NCBI GenBank assembly: GCA_016788705.1
Contig: JAEUSQ010000007.1
Span: 143,215 to 207,214 of the forward strand
Length of the DNA stretch: 64,000 nt
Source of the DNA: Bacteroidetes Order II. bacterium
Lineage (GTDB): Bacteria; Bacteroidota; Rhodothermia; Rhodothermales; UBA2364
Reading direction: 5' to 3'
Within the stretch, counting starts at the first letter, position 1, and each line of letters opens with the position of its first letter. A program made the position numbers and the translations under genes. The notes below the pieces were generated by a model, which saw nothing but the letters and a program-made list of their open reading frames with translations, did no database searches and had not been told where the DNA came from. Positions 51,761 through 60,105 of this stretch are shown here, piece after piece.

Positions 51761-53092
51761 ATGATGTATCCAAAAGGGTTTGTTTGGGGTTGTGCTACAT
51801 CTGCCTATCAAATAGAAGGTGCCGCAGAAGAAGATGGAAAAGGGCTGAGTATTTGGGATACGTTTTCGAGGATGCCGGGCAATGTCTGGCAGAATCAAAA
51901 CGGGGACCGTGCCTGTGATCATTACCACCGCTGGCAAGAAGACCTTAACCTGATCCATTCGCTGGGCTTCCAGTCCTATCGCTTTAGTTTGGCATGGAGC
52001 CGGATTTTGCCCGATGGCACGGGTTCCGTGAACGAAAAAGGGTTAGATTTCTACCGCCGTCTGACGGATGGCTTGCTTGAACGTGGCCTGATTCCCAATA
52101 TCACCTTATATCATTGGGACTTGCCGCAAGCATTAGGTGAACGTGGTGGGTGGGTACATCCAGACAGTGCAGATTGGTTTGTTGAATATGCAGGAGTGGT
52201 CTTTAACGCGCTCGGAGACCGTGTTCCGCTCTGGACCACCCTCAATGAGCCTTGGGTGACGGCCCATGAAGGCTATTTGATGGGAAATCATGCACCCGGT
52301 CACCGCAATAAATACGAAACGGCAAAAGTGGTGCAGAACCTTTTGCGTGCAAGTGGAAAAGCCATTCAGTTGTATAAAACCATCGGACATCAGCAAATTG
52401 GATTGGTGGTGAATCTGGAGCCTAAAAAACCAGCTCGTTCAGAGAAAGCAGATGTGGAAGTGGCTGCACTGATGGATGCTTATATGAACCAACAGTACTT
52501 AGATCCTGTGTATTTCGGTACGTTTCCTGAAGCGGTAAAGGCGTTTTATGGTGCTGCATGGAAAGAGCCAACGGCTGAGGATTGGGCATGGATCTATACC
52601 CAACCGGACTTTCTTGGGATCAACTTTTATGCACAGGGTCTCACCGCTGCCGATCCTTCCGATCCTTTATTTGGTGCCCAAAAAGTACTGCAACCACGTC
52701 ATACTTATACCGAAATGGGCTGGGAGGTATATGCTCCTGCACTCCGAGAACTTTTGGTATGGGTCAGCGAGCGATACGGCCAACCGCCTATCTGGATCAC
52801 AGAAAACGGGGCGGCCTTTTACGACCCGCCAGTGGCTTTTACCGATGTTGTGGAGGATCCGCTTCGGGTGGCCTATTTCAGCCAACATTTGCAAGCCTTG
52901 CAAGAGGCCATTCGAGCGGGGGCAAATGTGCGGGGTTATTACGCATGGTCCTTACTGGATAACTTTGAGTGGGGATACGGTTATAGTAAACGGTTTGGTA
53001 TTGTTCATGTGGATTTTGAAACCCAGAAGCGGACGCCAAAGTCGAGTGCTCGTTTTTTACAGGATCATATCCTTCGCCACACTAAAGGGTAA
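51761..53092 (+). CDS. GH1 beta-glucosidase
   Basis: A 443-residue retaining glycosidase of family GH1, cytoplasmic (no signal). The N-terminus has the family signature FVWGCATSAYQIEGAAEEDG. The acid/base glutamate is in WTTLNEPWVTAHEGY (near residue 166) and the nucleophile in PIWITENGAAF (near 348). The aglycone/+1 region WSLLDNFEWGYGYSKRFGIV is standard. It starts eight bases after the GH94 stop and closes the cluster, so it would hydrolyse sophorose or the short ends left by the phosphorylase to glucose. The stop is only four bases from the convergent aldo/keto reductase stop, leaving no room for an intergenic terminator. Confidence 0.95.
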   Translation: MMYPKGFVWGCATSAYQIEGAAEEDGKGLSIWDTFSRMPGNVWQNQNGDRACDHYHRWQEDLNLIHSLGFQSYRFSLAWSRILPDGTGSVNEKGLDFYRRLTDGLLERGLIPNITLYHWDLPQALGERGGWVHPDSADWFVEYAGVVFNALGDRVPLWTTLNEPWVTAHEGYLMGNHAPGHRNKYETAKVVQNLLRASGKAIQLYKTIGHQQIGLVVNLEPKKPARSEKADVEVAALMDAYMNQQYLDPVYFGTFPEAVKAFYGAAWKEPTAEDWAWIYTQPDFLGINFYAQGLTAADPSDPLFGAQKVLQPRHTYTEMGWEVYAPALRELLVWVSERYGQPPIWITENGAAFYDPPVAFTDVVEDPLRVAYFSQHLQALQEAIRAGANVRGYYAWSLLDNFEWGYGYSKRFGIVHVDFETQKRTPKSSARFLQDHILRHTKG

Positions 53093-53096
53093 GCCA

Positions 53097-54071
53097 TTAC
53101 GGGAGTGGCATCCCTTGCGAGACAATAAACAACCGATACCAAGCCTCACGAGACAATTTAACCAGATCAGCCGCCGCAACTGCACGAATGCGCTTAGGGT
53201 TAAGGGTTCCAATTATCGGTAAAATCTTTGCAGGATGACACAGCAACCATGCAAGGGCAACGGCTTCCGGCGTGGTTTGGTGGTGTTCGGCCATTTCCCA
53301 AATGAGGGCAGCGGTTAGTTTAGCGGCGGGATCTGCCTGCCCTGTTGTATCCAAAAGTCGCCCGCCTGCCAAAGGCGCCCATGCCTGAACCTGAAGTTGG
53401 TGTAGGCGGCAATAATCCAAAGTATTACTGGTAAGGCTATACACGCCGTCGTTTCGGTTAAACCAAACCCCTTCGGCAATCAGGTGTGGGTGTGCAAGGC
53501 CGAGTTGTACCTGATTGACCACCAGCGGCTGTGTGATGTGGTTTTTGAGCAGGGCAATTTGTCCTGAAGTGTGGTTGCTGACGCCAAAGTGCCGTACTTT
53601 ACCGTCGGTATAGAGTTTTTCAAAGGCACGCGCCACCTCTTCTGGTTCCACCAACGGATCTGGACGATGGAGTAACAAAAGGTCTAAATAATCTGTTTTT
53701 AGTCTGTTAAGACTTCCTTCTACCGATTGAATGATGTGGTCATAACTAAAATCGTAACGTTGCGGATCCGATGCATAGGGTTGCCCCGCAAACCGTATCC
53801 CGCACTTGGATTGCAGAACGATCCGCTCCCGTAAGCCTGGATGTTGTTGAAGAAAATCACCAAAAACCAATTCTGACTTACCAAGGGTATAAATATCAGC
53901 ATGGTCAAAAAAATTAAACCCATACTCGATTGCAGTGTGTATTGCGGTAAAGGCGCGTTCCCGAATCTCAGACGAGACGAGGGCGTCGTTCCAAAGTCCG
54001 CCAAGGTTCATGCACCCAAAGCCAATTCGAGAAACTTGTAAGTCCGTTTGAGGAATAAAATAAGTATTCAT
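53097..54071 (-). CDS. Aldo/keto reductase
   Basis: A 324-residue NAD(P)H-dependent oxidoreductase of the AKR superfamily, closest in pattern to YdhF-type proteins. ATG 54071 is chosen; an upstream start adds 12 residues. The catalytic tetrad is readable: Asp and Tyr in FFDHADIYTLGKSE, Lys in IVLQSKCGIRF and His in LLLLHRPDPLVEP. The cofactor region HFGVSNHTSGQIALLKNH and the late ILPIIGTLNPKRIRAV (nicotinamide/2'-phosphate site) are present. It reduces aldehydes or keto sugars to alcohols; the substrate is unknown. It is transcribed towards the glucan locus and is probably separate from it. Confidence 0.92.
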   Translation of the reverse strand: MNTYFIPQTDLQVSRIGFGCMNLGGLWNDALVSSEIRERAFTAIHTAIEYGFNFFDHADIYTLGKSELVFGDFLQQHPGLRERIVLQSKCGIRFAGQPYASDPQRYDFSYDHIIQSVEGSLNRLKTDYLDLLLLHRPDPLVEPEEVARAFEKLYTDGKVRHFGVSNHTSGQIALLKNHITQPLVVNQVQLGLAHPHLIAEGVWFNRNDGVYSLTSNTLDYCRLHQLQVQAWAPLAGGRLLDTTGQADPAAKLTAALIWEMAEHHQTTPEAVALAWLLCHPAKILPIIGTLNPKRIRAVAAADLVKLSREAWYRLFIVSQGMPLP

Positions 54072-54547
54072 GTGTTTATCTATTATAGAGATAGGGCGTT
54101 TATGCATGTCAAGACCCAGGTTTTATCTCCAGCACTTTCAAAGAGAGTCATGCGTTATGGCATGCAACGAATAATTATTGTTTGCCATAGGAAGGCGAAG
54201 CCTATCAAATATTATGGGCTTGGATGGTTAAGCAATGCGACATAAGATACAGCCTATGAACGTTGTGAACCAATTGTAACCGCTATCAAACTGGTGTTCC
54301 GGCCCCAGCCTCATGTTGAAAATACCTGAAAGGGGTACTAGGCTAAAAGGCGATCACGGTGTTACAGGCGCTATGTTTGGCGAGGCACTGCAAAAAGGGG
54401 AAAAAAGTTGGGTTATAAAAACATCATCCGTCCTGGTTGAATGGGCGCTGGATAGCCGTATTTTAGGGACAGCGTTAGAAAAACCGTGCTCACCCCCAAA
54501 TATGCAAGTAGATTATCCTTTTTTAACCACAAATCCCGTCAACCAAA
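54072..54547. other. Intergenic region, divergent promoters
   Basis: About 475 bases between the divergent aldo/keto reductase and HFPD-repeat genes. An imperfect inverted repeat TATGGCA ... TGCCATA (54156-54162 and 54183-54189) encloses the palindrome AATAATTATT. An open frame at 54313-54600 overlaps the next gene start and has no family resemblance, so I do not call it. Promoters for both flanking genes should lie here. Confidence 0.45.
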
Positions 54548-54928
54548 ATGAAAGAAAAAAGGGCAAAACAAATCGCTTTAAGGGGGCTTCTTATATATAA
54601 ATCTTTCACGGCCCTTGTATTATTCATGGTGTTGTTCTTAACAAGCTCGGCGTCACTGGATATCCGCCCACCGCTCCCGATGAAAAATGGGAAGCCAGAC
54701 CTAAGCAAGATATATGGTAAAATCAAATTGGTGGATCACTTTCCGGACTATAAAGTGCAGGTAGTGTCTCATTTTGCCGACTTGCATGTGCAAGTGGTAG
54801 AGCATTTTCCAGATCGTCCGGGTAAATGGAAAATGGTAGAACACTTTCCGGATTTCAAAATCAAGTTAGTAGAACACTTTCCGGATTTCAAAATCAAATA
54901 CGTCCAGCACTTTCCCGGCGTACAATAA
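54548..54928 (+). CDS. Exported HFPD-repeat protein, possible 7(1) septoil-knot (Septknot) type
   Basis: A 126-residue protein with one N-terminal hydrophobic segment (FTALVLFMVLFLTSSAS) that serves as signal or anchor. From about residue 60 it consists of six units of 11-13 residues: KLVDHFPDYKVQ, VVSHFADLHVQ, VVEHFPDRPGKWK, MVEHFPDFKIK, LVEHFPDFKIK, YVQHFPGVQ. Alternating hydrophobics (VxVV, FKIK) imply short beta strands with a turn at each FPD. The pattern recalls the family once called DUF6150 and now associated with a 7(1) knotted fold; that link is from memory and untested. Units four and five are almost identical at DNA level. It is convergent with aguA, 25 bases away. Function unknown. 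Confidence 0.7.
   Translation: MKEKRAKQIALRGLLIYKSFTALVLFMVLFLTSSASLDIRPPLPMKNGKPDLSKIYGKIKLVDHFPDYKVQVVSHFADLHVQVVEHFPDRPGKWKMVEHFPDFKIKLVEHFPDFKIKYVQHFPGVQ
54836..54898 (+). repeat. 33-bp tandem repeat in the HFPD-repeat gene
   Basis: GTAGAACACTTTCCGGATTT... at 54836 recurs with a 33-bp period at 54869, identical over about 29 bases. It encodes two identical VEHFPDFKIK units, evidence of recent unit duplication. Confidence 0.85.
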
Positions 54929-54953
54929 AATGGGGTTAGCGTGGCTACCTGCC

Positions 54954-56075
54954 TTACCAACCAACAGTGGCAAGACCACTTTTTCCAACCGCGCCCATGC
55001 CTATCGGGACTTGCTGCGTGAGGCAATGAAAGGAGCCTCCCCCAACAATCAGATCGTTGTAGGGCACCACCACCACAGGCCGATCGGGGAAACAAGTTTG
55101 CAGGGTGTGCTTGGCAAGGACATCTTTAGGGGTGCCATAGCCCGGCATCACAATGGCTGCATTTCCTATGTAAAAATTGGCATAGGAAGCAGCCATTCGT
55201 TCTGAGCCTTCAAAAACCGGATCGGGCATCACCAATTCAATAATCTGCAAAGGATTTCCGGTTAAATCCGTCATGTGTTTTAGGCGTTCTAAATTGTCTT
55301 TCAAGACGTCGTGGTTTACGTCTTGCGGGTCTGGTTCAACAACCGTTAAGACCGTATTGTCGTTTACGAAGCGTGCAAGGTTGTCTATGTGCCCGTCGGT
55401 TTCGTCATTATGGAGGCCCTTGCCCAGCCAAAGTACTTTTCGTATGCCCAAGTAATCGCAGAGCAATTGGGTGATTTCCGGTTGCGTATATTGTGGATTT
55501 CGATTGGGATTAAGCAGGCAGTCCTCGGAGGTGAGCAAAAGCCCTTTCCCATTTACTTCTAAAGACCCTCCTTCCAAGATAAAATCCAACGGGATGCGTT
55601 CTGCTTGATGGGCTTCCGCCATGCGGCGCGGGAGGTCGTTTTGCCATTCGAGGTGTGGGTAAGCCTCCTGTTCCGTAAATTTGCCGCCCCAATTGTTGAA
55701 AGCCCAGTCTATTACCACCACTTCGCCCGTTTCCGGTTGCCGTAAAAAAACTCCACCAAAGTCTCGGATCCACTCGCAATCCGTTGGCGCGATATGAAAG
55801 ACCACGTTTCCAAGAAGCCCTAATGCGGCAAATTGTGCCGTCACGTTATGTTGTGCTTCTACGTCCGAAACGACCAAGTGGATTCGTTCGCCAAGATGTA
55901 GTGCTTGAATAAAATAGATGATGGCCGTTTGCGCGGCTTCAATACGGTTTTTCCAGGTTTCGGTACTATGAGGCCAAACCAACCACGTTCCTTCGTGTGG
56001 TTCCCATTCGGCAGGCATAGAAAATCCGGACGCTGCAGGCGACCAACGAATCGGAGAGAGCAGTTCAGATTGCAT
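54954..56075 (-). CDS. aguA: Agmatine deiminase
   Basis: A 373-residue enzyme that converts agmatine to N-carbamoylputrescine and ammonia. Guanidine-modifying (PPAD) family motifs are intact: MPAEWEPHEGTWLVWPH at the substrate-binding N-terminus, CEWIRDFGGVFLR, LEGGSLEVNGKGLLLTSEDC, LHNDETDGHIDNLARFV with the catalytic His, and the nucleophile cysteine in GGGSFHCLTQQVPIG. Length is as expected. It is last in a minus-strand series speA, a small exported protein, aguB, aguA, with only ten bases from aguB, which supplies the complete arginine-to-putrescine route. The cysteine segment lies near the C-terminus, as usual. Confidence 0.95.
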   Translation of the reverse strand: MQSELLSPIRWSPAASGFSMPAEWEPHEGTWLVWPHSTETWKNRIEAAQTAIIYFIQALHLGERIHLVVSDVEAQHNVTAQFAALGLLGNVVFHIAPTDCEWIRDFGGVFLRQPETGEVVVIDWAFNNWGGKFTEQEAYPHLEWQNDLPRRMAEAHQAERIPLDFILEGGSLEVNGKGLLLTSEDCLLNPNRNPQYTQPEITQLLCDYLGIRKVLWLGKGLHNDETDGHIDNLARFVNDNTVLTVVEPDPQDVNHDVLKDNLERLKHMTDLTGNPLQIIELVMPDPVFEGSERMAASYANFYIGNAAIVMPGYGTPKDVLAKHTLQTCFPDRPVVVVPYNDLIVGGGSFHCLTQQVPIGMGAVGKSGLATVGW

Positions 56076-56085
56076 GGGAGAGCAG

Positions 56086-56994
56086 TTAATCGTTTAAGAA
56101 TCGGCGGTCAAGGCCCGCATAAGCATCAATTCGGCGGTCTCGGAAGAACGGCCACCACCGACGGGTTTCTTCAATCATCCCTAGTGCTAAATCAACGATA
56201 AGCACTTCTTCTTGGTCAGAAGAGGCCCGCGCCAATACCTCACCATTCGGGGCAGCCACAAAACTTTGTCCCCAAAACCCGATTCCCGCATCTATTTCAG
56301 GCGTTTCGTCGGCAGGGACTGCTTCGTAGCCCACCCGATTGACCGCGACCACAAAGCAGCCGTTCGCAATGGCATGGCTACGCTGAATGGTTTCCCATGC
56401 GTTATGCTGGGTTTGGGCTTGTTCTTTTTCGGAGGCCAGCCAGCCAATTGCTGTGGGGTAAAAGAGGATTTCAGCGCCTTTCAAGGCCGTGATTCGGGCA
56501 GCTTCAGGGTACCATTGGTCCCAGCAAATCAGGGTTCCAATGGAGGCTTTACGGGTATTCCAAGAACAAAATCCTGTATCACCGGGGGTGAAGTAAAATT
56601 TTTCATAGTACATAGGGTCATCGGGAATGTGCATTTTACGGTACTTCCCGATGTAGCCTTGGGTGCCGTCTAACAGGGCTACAGTGTTGTGGTATAGTCC
56701 TGGTGCACGCTTTTCAAAGAGGCTTAGGATTAAGGTGGTGTCAAACTCGGCGGCCAGCGGTGTAAAGGCATCGGTGGTTGGGCCGGGTATGGGTTCTGTT
56801 TGGTCGAAGTACTTAGGCGTTTCCGTTTTACAGAAATAAGGCCCCAAAAAAAGTTCGGGTAGGCAAATGATATCAGCGCCTTGTTCAGCGGCATCACGAC
56901 AAAAACGCAAGGCTTTGTTAAGGTTTACCTCGGTATTGTCATGCATGGCCATCTGAACCAAAGCTATACGTACTTTTTTGTTTGTGTTAGGCAT
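56086..56994 (-). CDS. aguB: N-carbamoylputrescine amidase
   Basis: A 302-residue nitrilase-superfamily amidohydrolase giving putrescine, CO2 and ammonia. The Glu-Lys-Cys triad is visible: Glu in CLPELFLGPYFC, Lys in YRKMHIPDDPMYYEKFYF, Cys in IGTLICWDQWYPEAAR. The segment FYPTAIGWLASEKEQ and the NGCFVVAVNRVGYE block match plant and bacterial AguB. ATG 56994 is preferred to TTG 57000. It is flanked by aguA ten bases downstream and a small exported gene 17 bases upstream, so it belongs to the putrescine operon. Confidence 0.95.
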   Translation of the reverse strand: MPNTNKKVRIALVQMAMHDNTEVNLNKALRFCRDAAEQGADIICLPELFLGPYFCKTETPKYFDQTEPIPGPTTDAFTPLAAEFDTTLILSLFEKRAPGLYHNTVALLDGTQGYIGKYRKMHIPDDPMYYEKFYFTPGDTGFCSWNTRKASIGTLICWDQWYPEAARITALKGAEILFYPTAIGWLASEKEQAQTQHNAWETIQRSHAIANGCFVVAVNRVGYEAVPADETPEIDAGIGFWGQSFVAAPNGEVLARASSDQEEVLIVDLALGMIEETRRWWPFFRDRRIDAYAGLDRRFLND

Positions 56995-57011
56995 ATGCAA
57001 TTTAAATAGAT

Positions 57012-57524
57012 TCAGAGCAACAGGGGTGGTTCCTCAAGGCGGTCTTTGTATCGGTTGGCGTCCATGAATTCCCGCCAATAGCGTTTAGGGGAATATGTCC
57101 GGAATAGCCTACGGGGTACACTCAAACCCACTTCTTTGGCAACAGTGTACATAAAGGTAACACAATCATGAACAAACAGCCGGTAGCGTCCTTGTTGAAC
57201 CCAATTGTCCCGGATGTTGCGTGCGGCGTAAAACTGGTTTCGGGTAACGGGTACACGAATCACATACTGTCTTCGGGAAGGTTTGGGTATCGGATTTTCT
57301 TCGGGGAGGATTAAGCCGTTTACACTCCGAATGGCCGAAAAAACGGCAGAAAGTCGGCTCTTAGGATAGAGTCCAAAAGCCGCAACTTCGGATGCTTGAT
57401 GGTGTCCTAATCCTTTTTGCCAAGAGACGTAGGCATGTCCGGGAATTCCTCGCCGCACTGTAAACGACAGGGTATATAACGTATCCGATCTTCCTGCTAC
57501 CAAAAACAGCGGGAATAGGAGCAT
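57012..57524 (-). CDS. Putative exported papain-like (permuted NlpC/P60-type) hydrolase
   Basis: A 170-residue protein. The open frame extends into speA, but ATG 57524 gives a clean signal peptide (LLFPLFLVAGRSD), so I use it. Two motifs suggest a permuted papain-like cysteine hydrolase: an early histidine in GIPGHAYVSWQKG and a later cysteine in YRLFVHDCVTFMYTVAKEVG, the order found in permuted NlpC/P60 proteins. I cannot name the family firmly. It sits between speA and aguB with 64 and 17 bases on each side, an unexpected guest in the putrescine operon. The link to polyamines or to the cell wall is open. Confidence 0.6.
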   Translation of the reverse strand: MLLFPLFLVAGRSDTLYTLSFTVRRGIPGHAYVSWQKGLGHHQASEVAAFGLYPKSRLSAVFSAIRSVNGLILPEENPIPKPSRRQYVIRVPVTRNQFYAARNIRDNWVQQGRYRLFVHDCVTFMYTVAKEVGLSVPRRLFRTYSPKRYWREFMDANRYKDRLEEPPLLL

Positions 57525-57588
57525 GTAGCAGAAGCTGTAGACTCCCCAATGGCAGAAGTTGGATGAGCGCGTTATAAAAAAGATGGTT

Positions 57589-59598
57589 TTAGACGTTATG
57601 GGAAGAAAAATAGGAGTAGTCTTTAAAAAAACCCGCATACAAGTCCAATAACTCTTTTGCTTTTTTGGGACGAAGCAAGCCCTGTCCCACTTTGTCTTGT
57701 AGCAAGGTTTGCATCCTTTTGTGAAGCTGGTTGGGGAAATACTGCACGGTGGCCAACATTTCCTCGACGGTGGCACCTCGGATAACCTTCTCTACAAAAT
57801 AGTCATTCGGCTCTTCTTCGTCTGCATACACATGCACTTCATTCACCCTGCCAAACAGGTTGTGGGTGTCCCCCAGAATGTCTTGGTAGGCCCCCATCAA
57901 GAAAAAGCCAAGATAATAAGGTTCAGGTTCGCGGAGTGGATGGACCTCCAGAAAATGTTTGTCATAGTCCGGACAAATGAAATTTCGGATCTTGCCGTCG
58001 GAGTCGCAGGTAAGATCCACCAACGTGGCCCTTCGGGTAGGCTCTTCATTCAGGCGATGAATAGGCATGATCGGAAAGCGCTGGTCAATGCTCCAATAAT
58101 CCAACATAGATTGGAAGAGGGAGAAATCGCACAAGTACTGATCTACAAGGTGATCATCTAAATCATCCAATTCTTGTGGGAGCCATTCCGATTTTGCGGC
58201 ATGAACGCGGTCATTGATTTCTTTGCAGATGGTCCAATACAGGCGTTCAGTTTGGGCTTTTTGCTCCAGATCGAGATAACCAAAGGTGAACAGGGTGTCG
58301 GATTGCTGGCGGAGTTCTAGTGTGTCGTGATAGACTTCGAGTAATTGGTTTAGACGTAGGGCAGGGGTGGCCCGCAAGGTCTGAAGGGTTTTCCAAAGTT
58401 CCTTCAAGACATCGTGGTCAGTGGGGTAAAGCTCAAATTCTGGATTCAACTCTGGGCGCTGGGTAGAACCAATGGCCTCGGTGACCAAAACGGAATGATG
58501 TGCAGTAATGGCCCGACCACTTTCCGAAACGATAATTGGGTGTGGTACACTTTCATAATCACAAACTTCCATGATGCCATATACCACACAGTTTACGTAC
58601 TCCTCGAAGCCATAATTAATGCCATTGAGCGGATCTATCGTTCCGGCTTCATAATTCACCCCCAAGCCTCCGCCCACGTCCATATAGTCTACACCATTCA
58701 TTCCTTGTTGGTGTAGTTTCGCATACACCCGTGCCGTTTCTTTGATGGCATTTTTGAGAAACTTGATGTCGGAAATCTGGCTGCCTAAATGAAAATGGAC
58801 TAATTTTAGGGCATCTTCCTGCTGGCGTTCCTTGAGCGCTTCTACAATGTCTAATAATTCGGAGATGGTAACACCAAACTTAGACTGGTCTCCGCTGGAA
58901 GTGGCCCATTGTCCGATGCCTGTGCTGGAGAGACGAACCCGAATGCCAAATTGGGGTTGGATTTTTAAGGTGTCGGCAATCTGTAGAATGAGTTTGAATT
59001 CGCTATACTTCTCTACGACTGGTAAAACCTTTTTCCCAATTTTCTGGAAAGTGAGCATCAGGTGCAGCATGGTCGCGTCTTTATACCCATTGCAAATAAG
59101 CAACATGCCATCTTTTTCCAGATAGGGCAAGGTGGCAATAAGTTCAGATTTCGATCCGCACTCTAACCCAAAATTATAAGGCTGACCAGCTTCGAGAATT
59201 TCTTCTACCACCTCGTGCATCTGGTTTACTTTGATGGGATAAACCCCTTGATACACGTTTTTATACCCAGCCTCGTTAATAGCCGCACGAAATGCCTCGT
59301 TTAGCTCAATCACACGCGACCGCAACAAGTCCATAAACCGGATTACCACCGGAAAAGATAGGTTTTCTTTGTCGCGGAGTTCTTCTACAAGTTTGTATAG
59401 ATCCATACAAACATGAGACTTATAAACAGGCTTTATGCCCATATTACCAAATTCGTTAACCGAAAAATATGGCTGGCCCCAGGCATCCACAAAGTAAAGG
59501 GCTTGTGCATCAGCCGATGTCCACACTGGAACATCGGAGGAAGGAACATCTGCAAGGGTTTCGTTAAGCGGGTTGTTTTTCAATGCTACGGCAGACAA
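57589..59598 (-). CDS. speA: Biosynthetic arginine decarboxylase
   Basis: A 669-residue PLP-dependent alanine racemase-fold enzyme converting arginine to agmatine, the first step of putrescine synthesis. Hallmarks are FVDAWGQPYFSVNEFGNMGI at the N-terminus, the PLP lysine in GVYPIKVNQMHEVVEEI, LECGSKSELIATLPYL, FHLGSQISDIKFLKNAIKE, YMDVGGGLGVNYE, IVSESGRAITAHHSVLV and GAYQDILGDTHNLFGRVNEV. The length is that of SpeA. The start is TTG 59598. It leads the minus-strand operon speA-orf-aguB-aguA, giving arginine to agmatine to carbamoylputrescine to putrescine in one transcript. The 186-base gap upstream is shared with the acidic-protein genes. Confidence 0.96.
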   Translation of the reverse strand: MSAVALKNNPLNETLADVPSSDVPVWTSADAQALYFVDAWGQPYFSVNEFGNMGIKPVYKSHVCMDLYKLVEELRDKENLSFPVVIRFMDLLRSRVIELNEAFRAAINEAGYKNVYQGVYPIKVNQMHEVVEEILEAGQPYNFGLECGSKSELIATLPYLEKDGMLLICNGYKDATMLHLMLTFQKIGKKVLPVVEKYSEFKLILQIADTLKIQPQFGIRVRLSSTGIGQWATSSGDQSKFGVTISELLDIVEALKERQQEDALKLVHFHLGSQISDIKFLKNAIKETARVYAKLHQQGMNGVDYMDVGGGLGVNYEAGTIDPLNGINYGFEEYVNCVVYGIMEVCDYESVPHPIIVSESGRAITAHHSVLVTEAIGSTQRPELNPEFELYPTDHDVLKELWKTLQTLRATPALRLNQLLEVYHDTLELRQQSDTLFTFGYLDLEQKAQTERLYWTICKEINDRVHAAKSEWLPQELDDLDDHLVDQYLCDFSLFQSMLDYWSIDQRFPIMPIHRLNEEPTRRATLVDLTCDSDGKIRNFICPDYDKHFLEVHPLREPEPYYLGFFLMGAYQDILGDTHNLFGRVNEVHVYADEEEPNDYFVEKVIRGATVEEMLATVQYFPNQLHKRMQTLLQDKVGQGLLRPKKAKELLDLYAGFFKDYSYFSSHNV

Positions 59599-59784
59599 AA
59601 AAGGATGAATAAAAAATTGTGGCTGAAAATAAACAATCTTTTCCGTTGTTCAACGAGCCACTCCGTCAATTTCCAAAAGAAAACTTGTTGTAGGACTTAA
59701 AAAAACGAATATACGTATAGCATCCTTTTGTTCGCTTTCTTATCTTCCCGCCGTCTTTTTCCAAAACACCAATTAAATCATGCC

Positions 59785-60075
59785 ATGTTTAAGGAACCAG
59801 CGATCGAGACAGAATCATTGGGTATTCTGTATGGACCAAATTTTACGACACCACTCTTTGTTGCTGAGGATGAATTAGCCGAGGAGGAAGATTGGGACGA
59901 AGAAGAGGAGTGGGATGACGAGGAGGAAGATTGGGACGATGACGACGAAGATTGGGATGATGACGACGAAGATTGGGACGATGACGACGAAGATTGGGAC
60001 GATGACGAGGAGGAAGATTGGGATGACGAAGAAGAAGACTGGGACGATGATGAAGACTGGGAAGATGAAGCATAA
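59785..60075 (+). CDS. Highly acidic D/E/W-repeat protein
   Basis: A 97-residue protein from ATG 59785; an upstream start adds 19 residues without benefit. After about 35 ordinary residues (FKEPAIETESLGILYGPNF) the rest is tandem heptad-like units of the form EDWDDDD/EEEDWDDE, with about nine tryptophans and almost no positive charge. It has no signal peptide and must be strongly anionic and disordered. Function unknown; metal or calcium buffering, or a charged interaction partner, are possibilities only. The next gene, 30 bases on, encodes another acidic protein with a structured start, and the two are probably cotranscribed. Coding is supported by the intact frame through an unstable repeat. 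Confidence 0.6.
   Translation: MFKEPAIETESLGILYGPNFTTPLFVAEDELAEEEDWDEEEEWDDEEEDWDDDDEDWDDDDEDWDDDDEDWDDDEEEDWDDEEEDWDDDEDWEDEA
59889..60066 (+). repeat. 21-bp tandem repeat encoding EDWDDDD units
   Basis: GAAGATTGGGACGATGACGAC-like 21-bp units recur about eight times with synonymous and Asp/Glu changes. Variable copy number between strains is expected. It is a coding repeat, not CRISPR: there are no spacers. Confidence 0.85.
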
Positions 60076-60105
60076 GTCATAAACCGAAACTATTGAAGGA
60101 TAAAT

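Noticed and set aside
54313..54600. Plus-strand open frame of 95 codons
   Set aside because: No family resemblance, and it overlaps the start of the HFPD-repeat gene in another frame with no ribosome-binding site.
57525..57776. N-terminal extension of the papain-like gene into speA
   Set aside because: The added 84 residues are the antiparallel frame of the speA 3' end and hide a good signal peptide starting at 57524.
59843..60073. CRISPR-like or antisense coding reading of the 21-bp repeat
   Set aside because: The repeats are contiguous without spacers, and the minus-strand frames (Ser-rich or Pro/Arg-rich) are mirror images of the acidic repeat.
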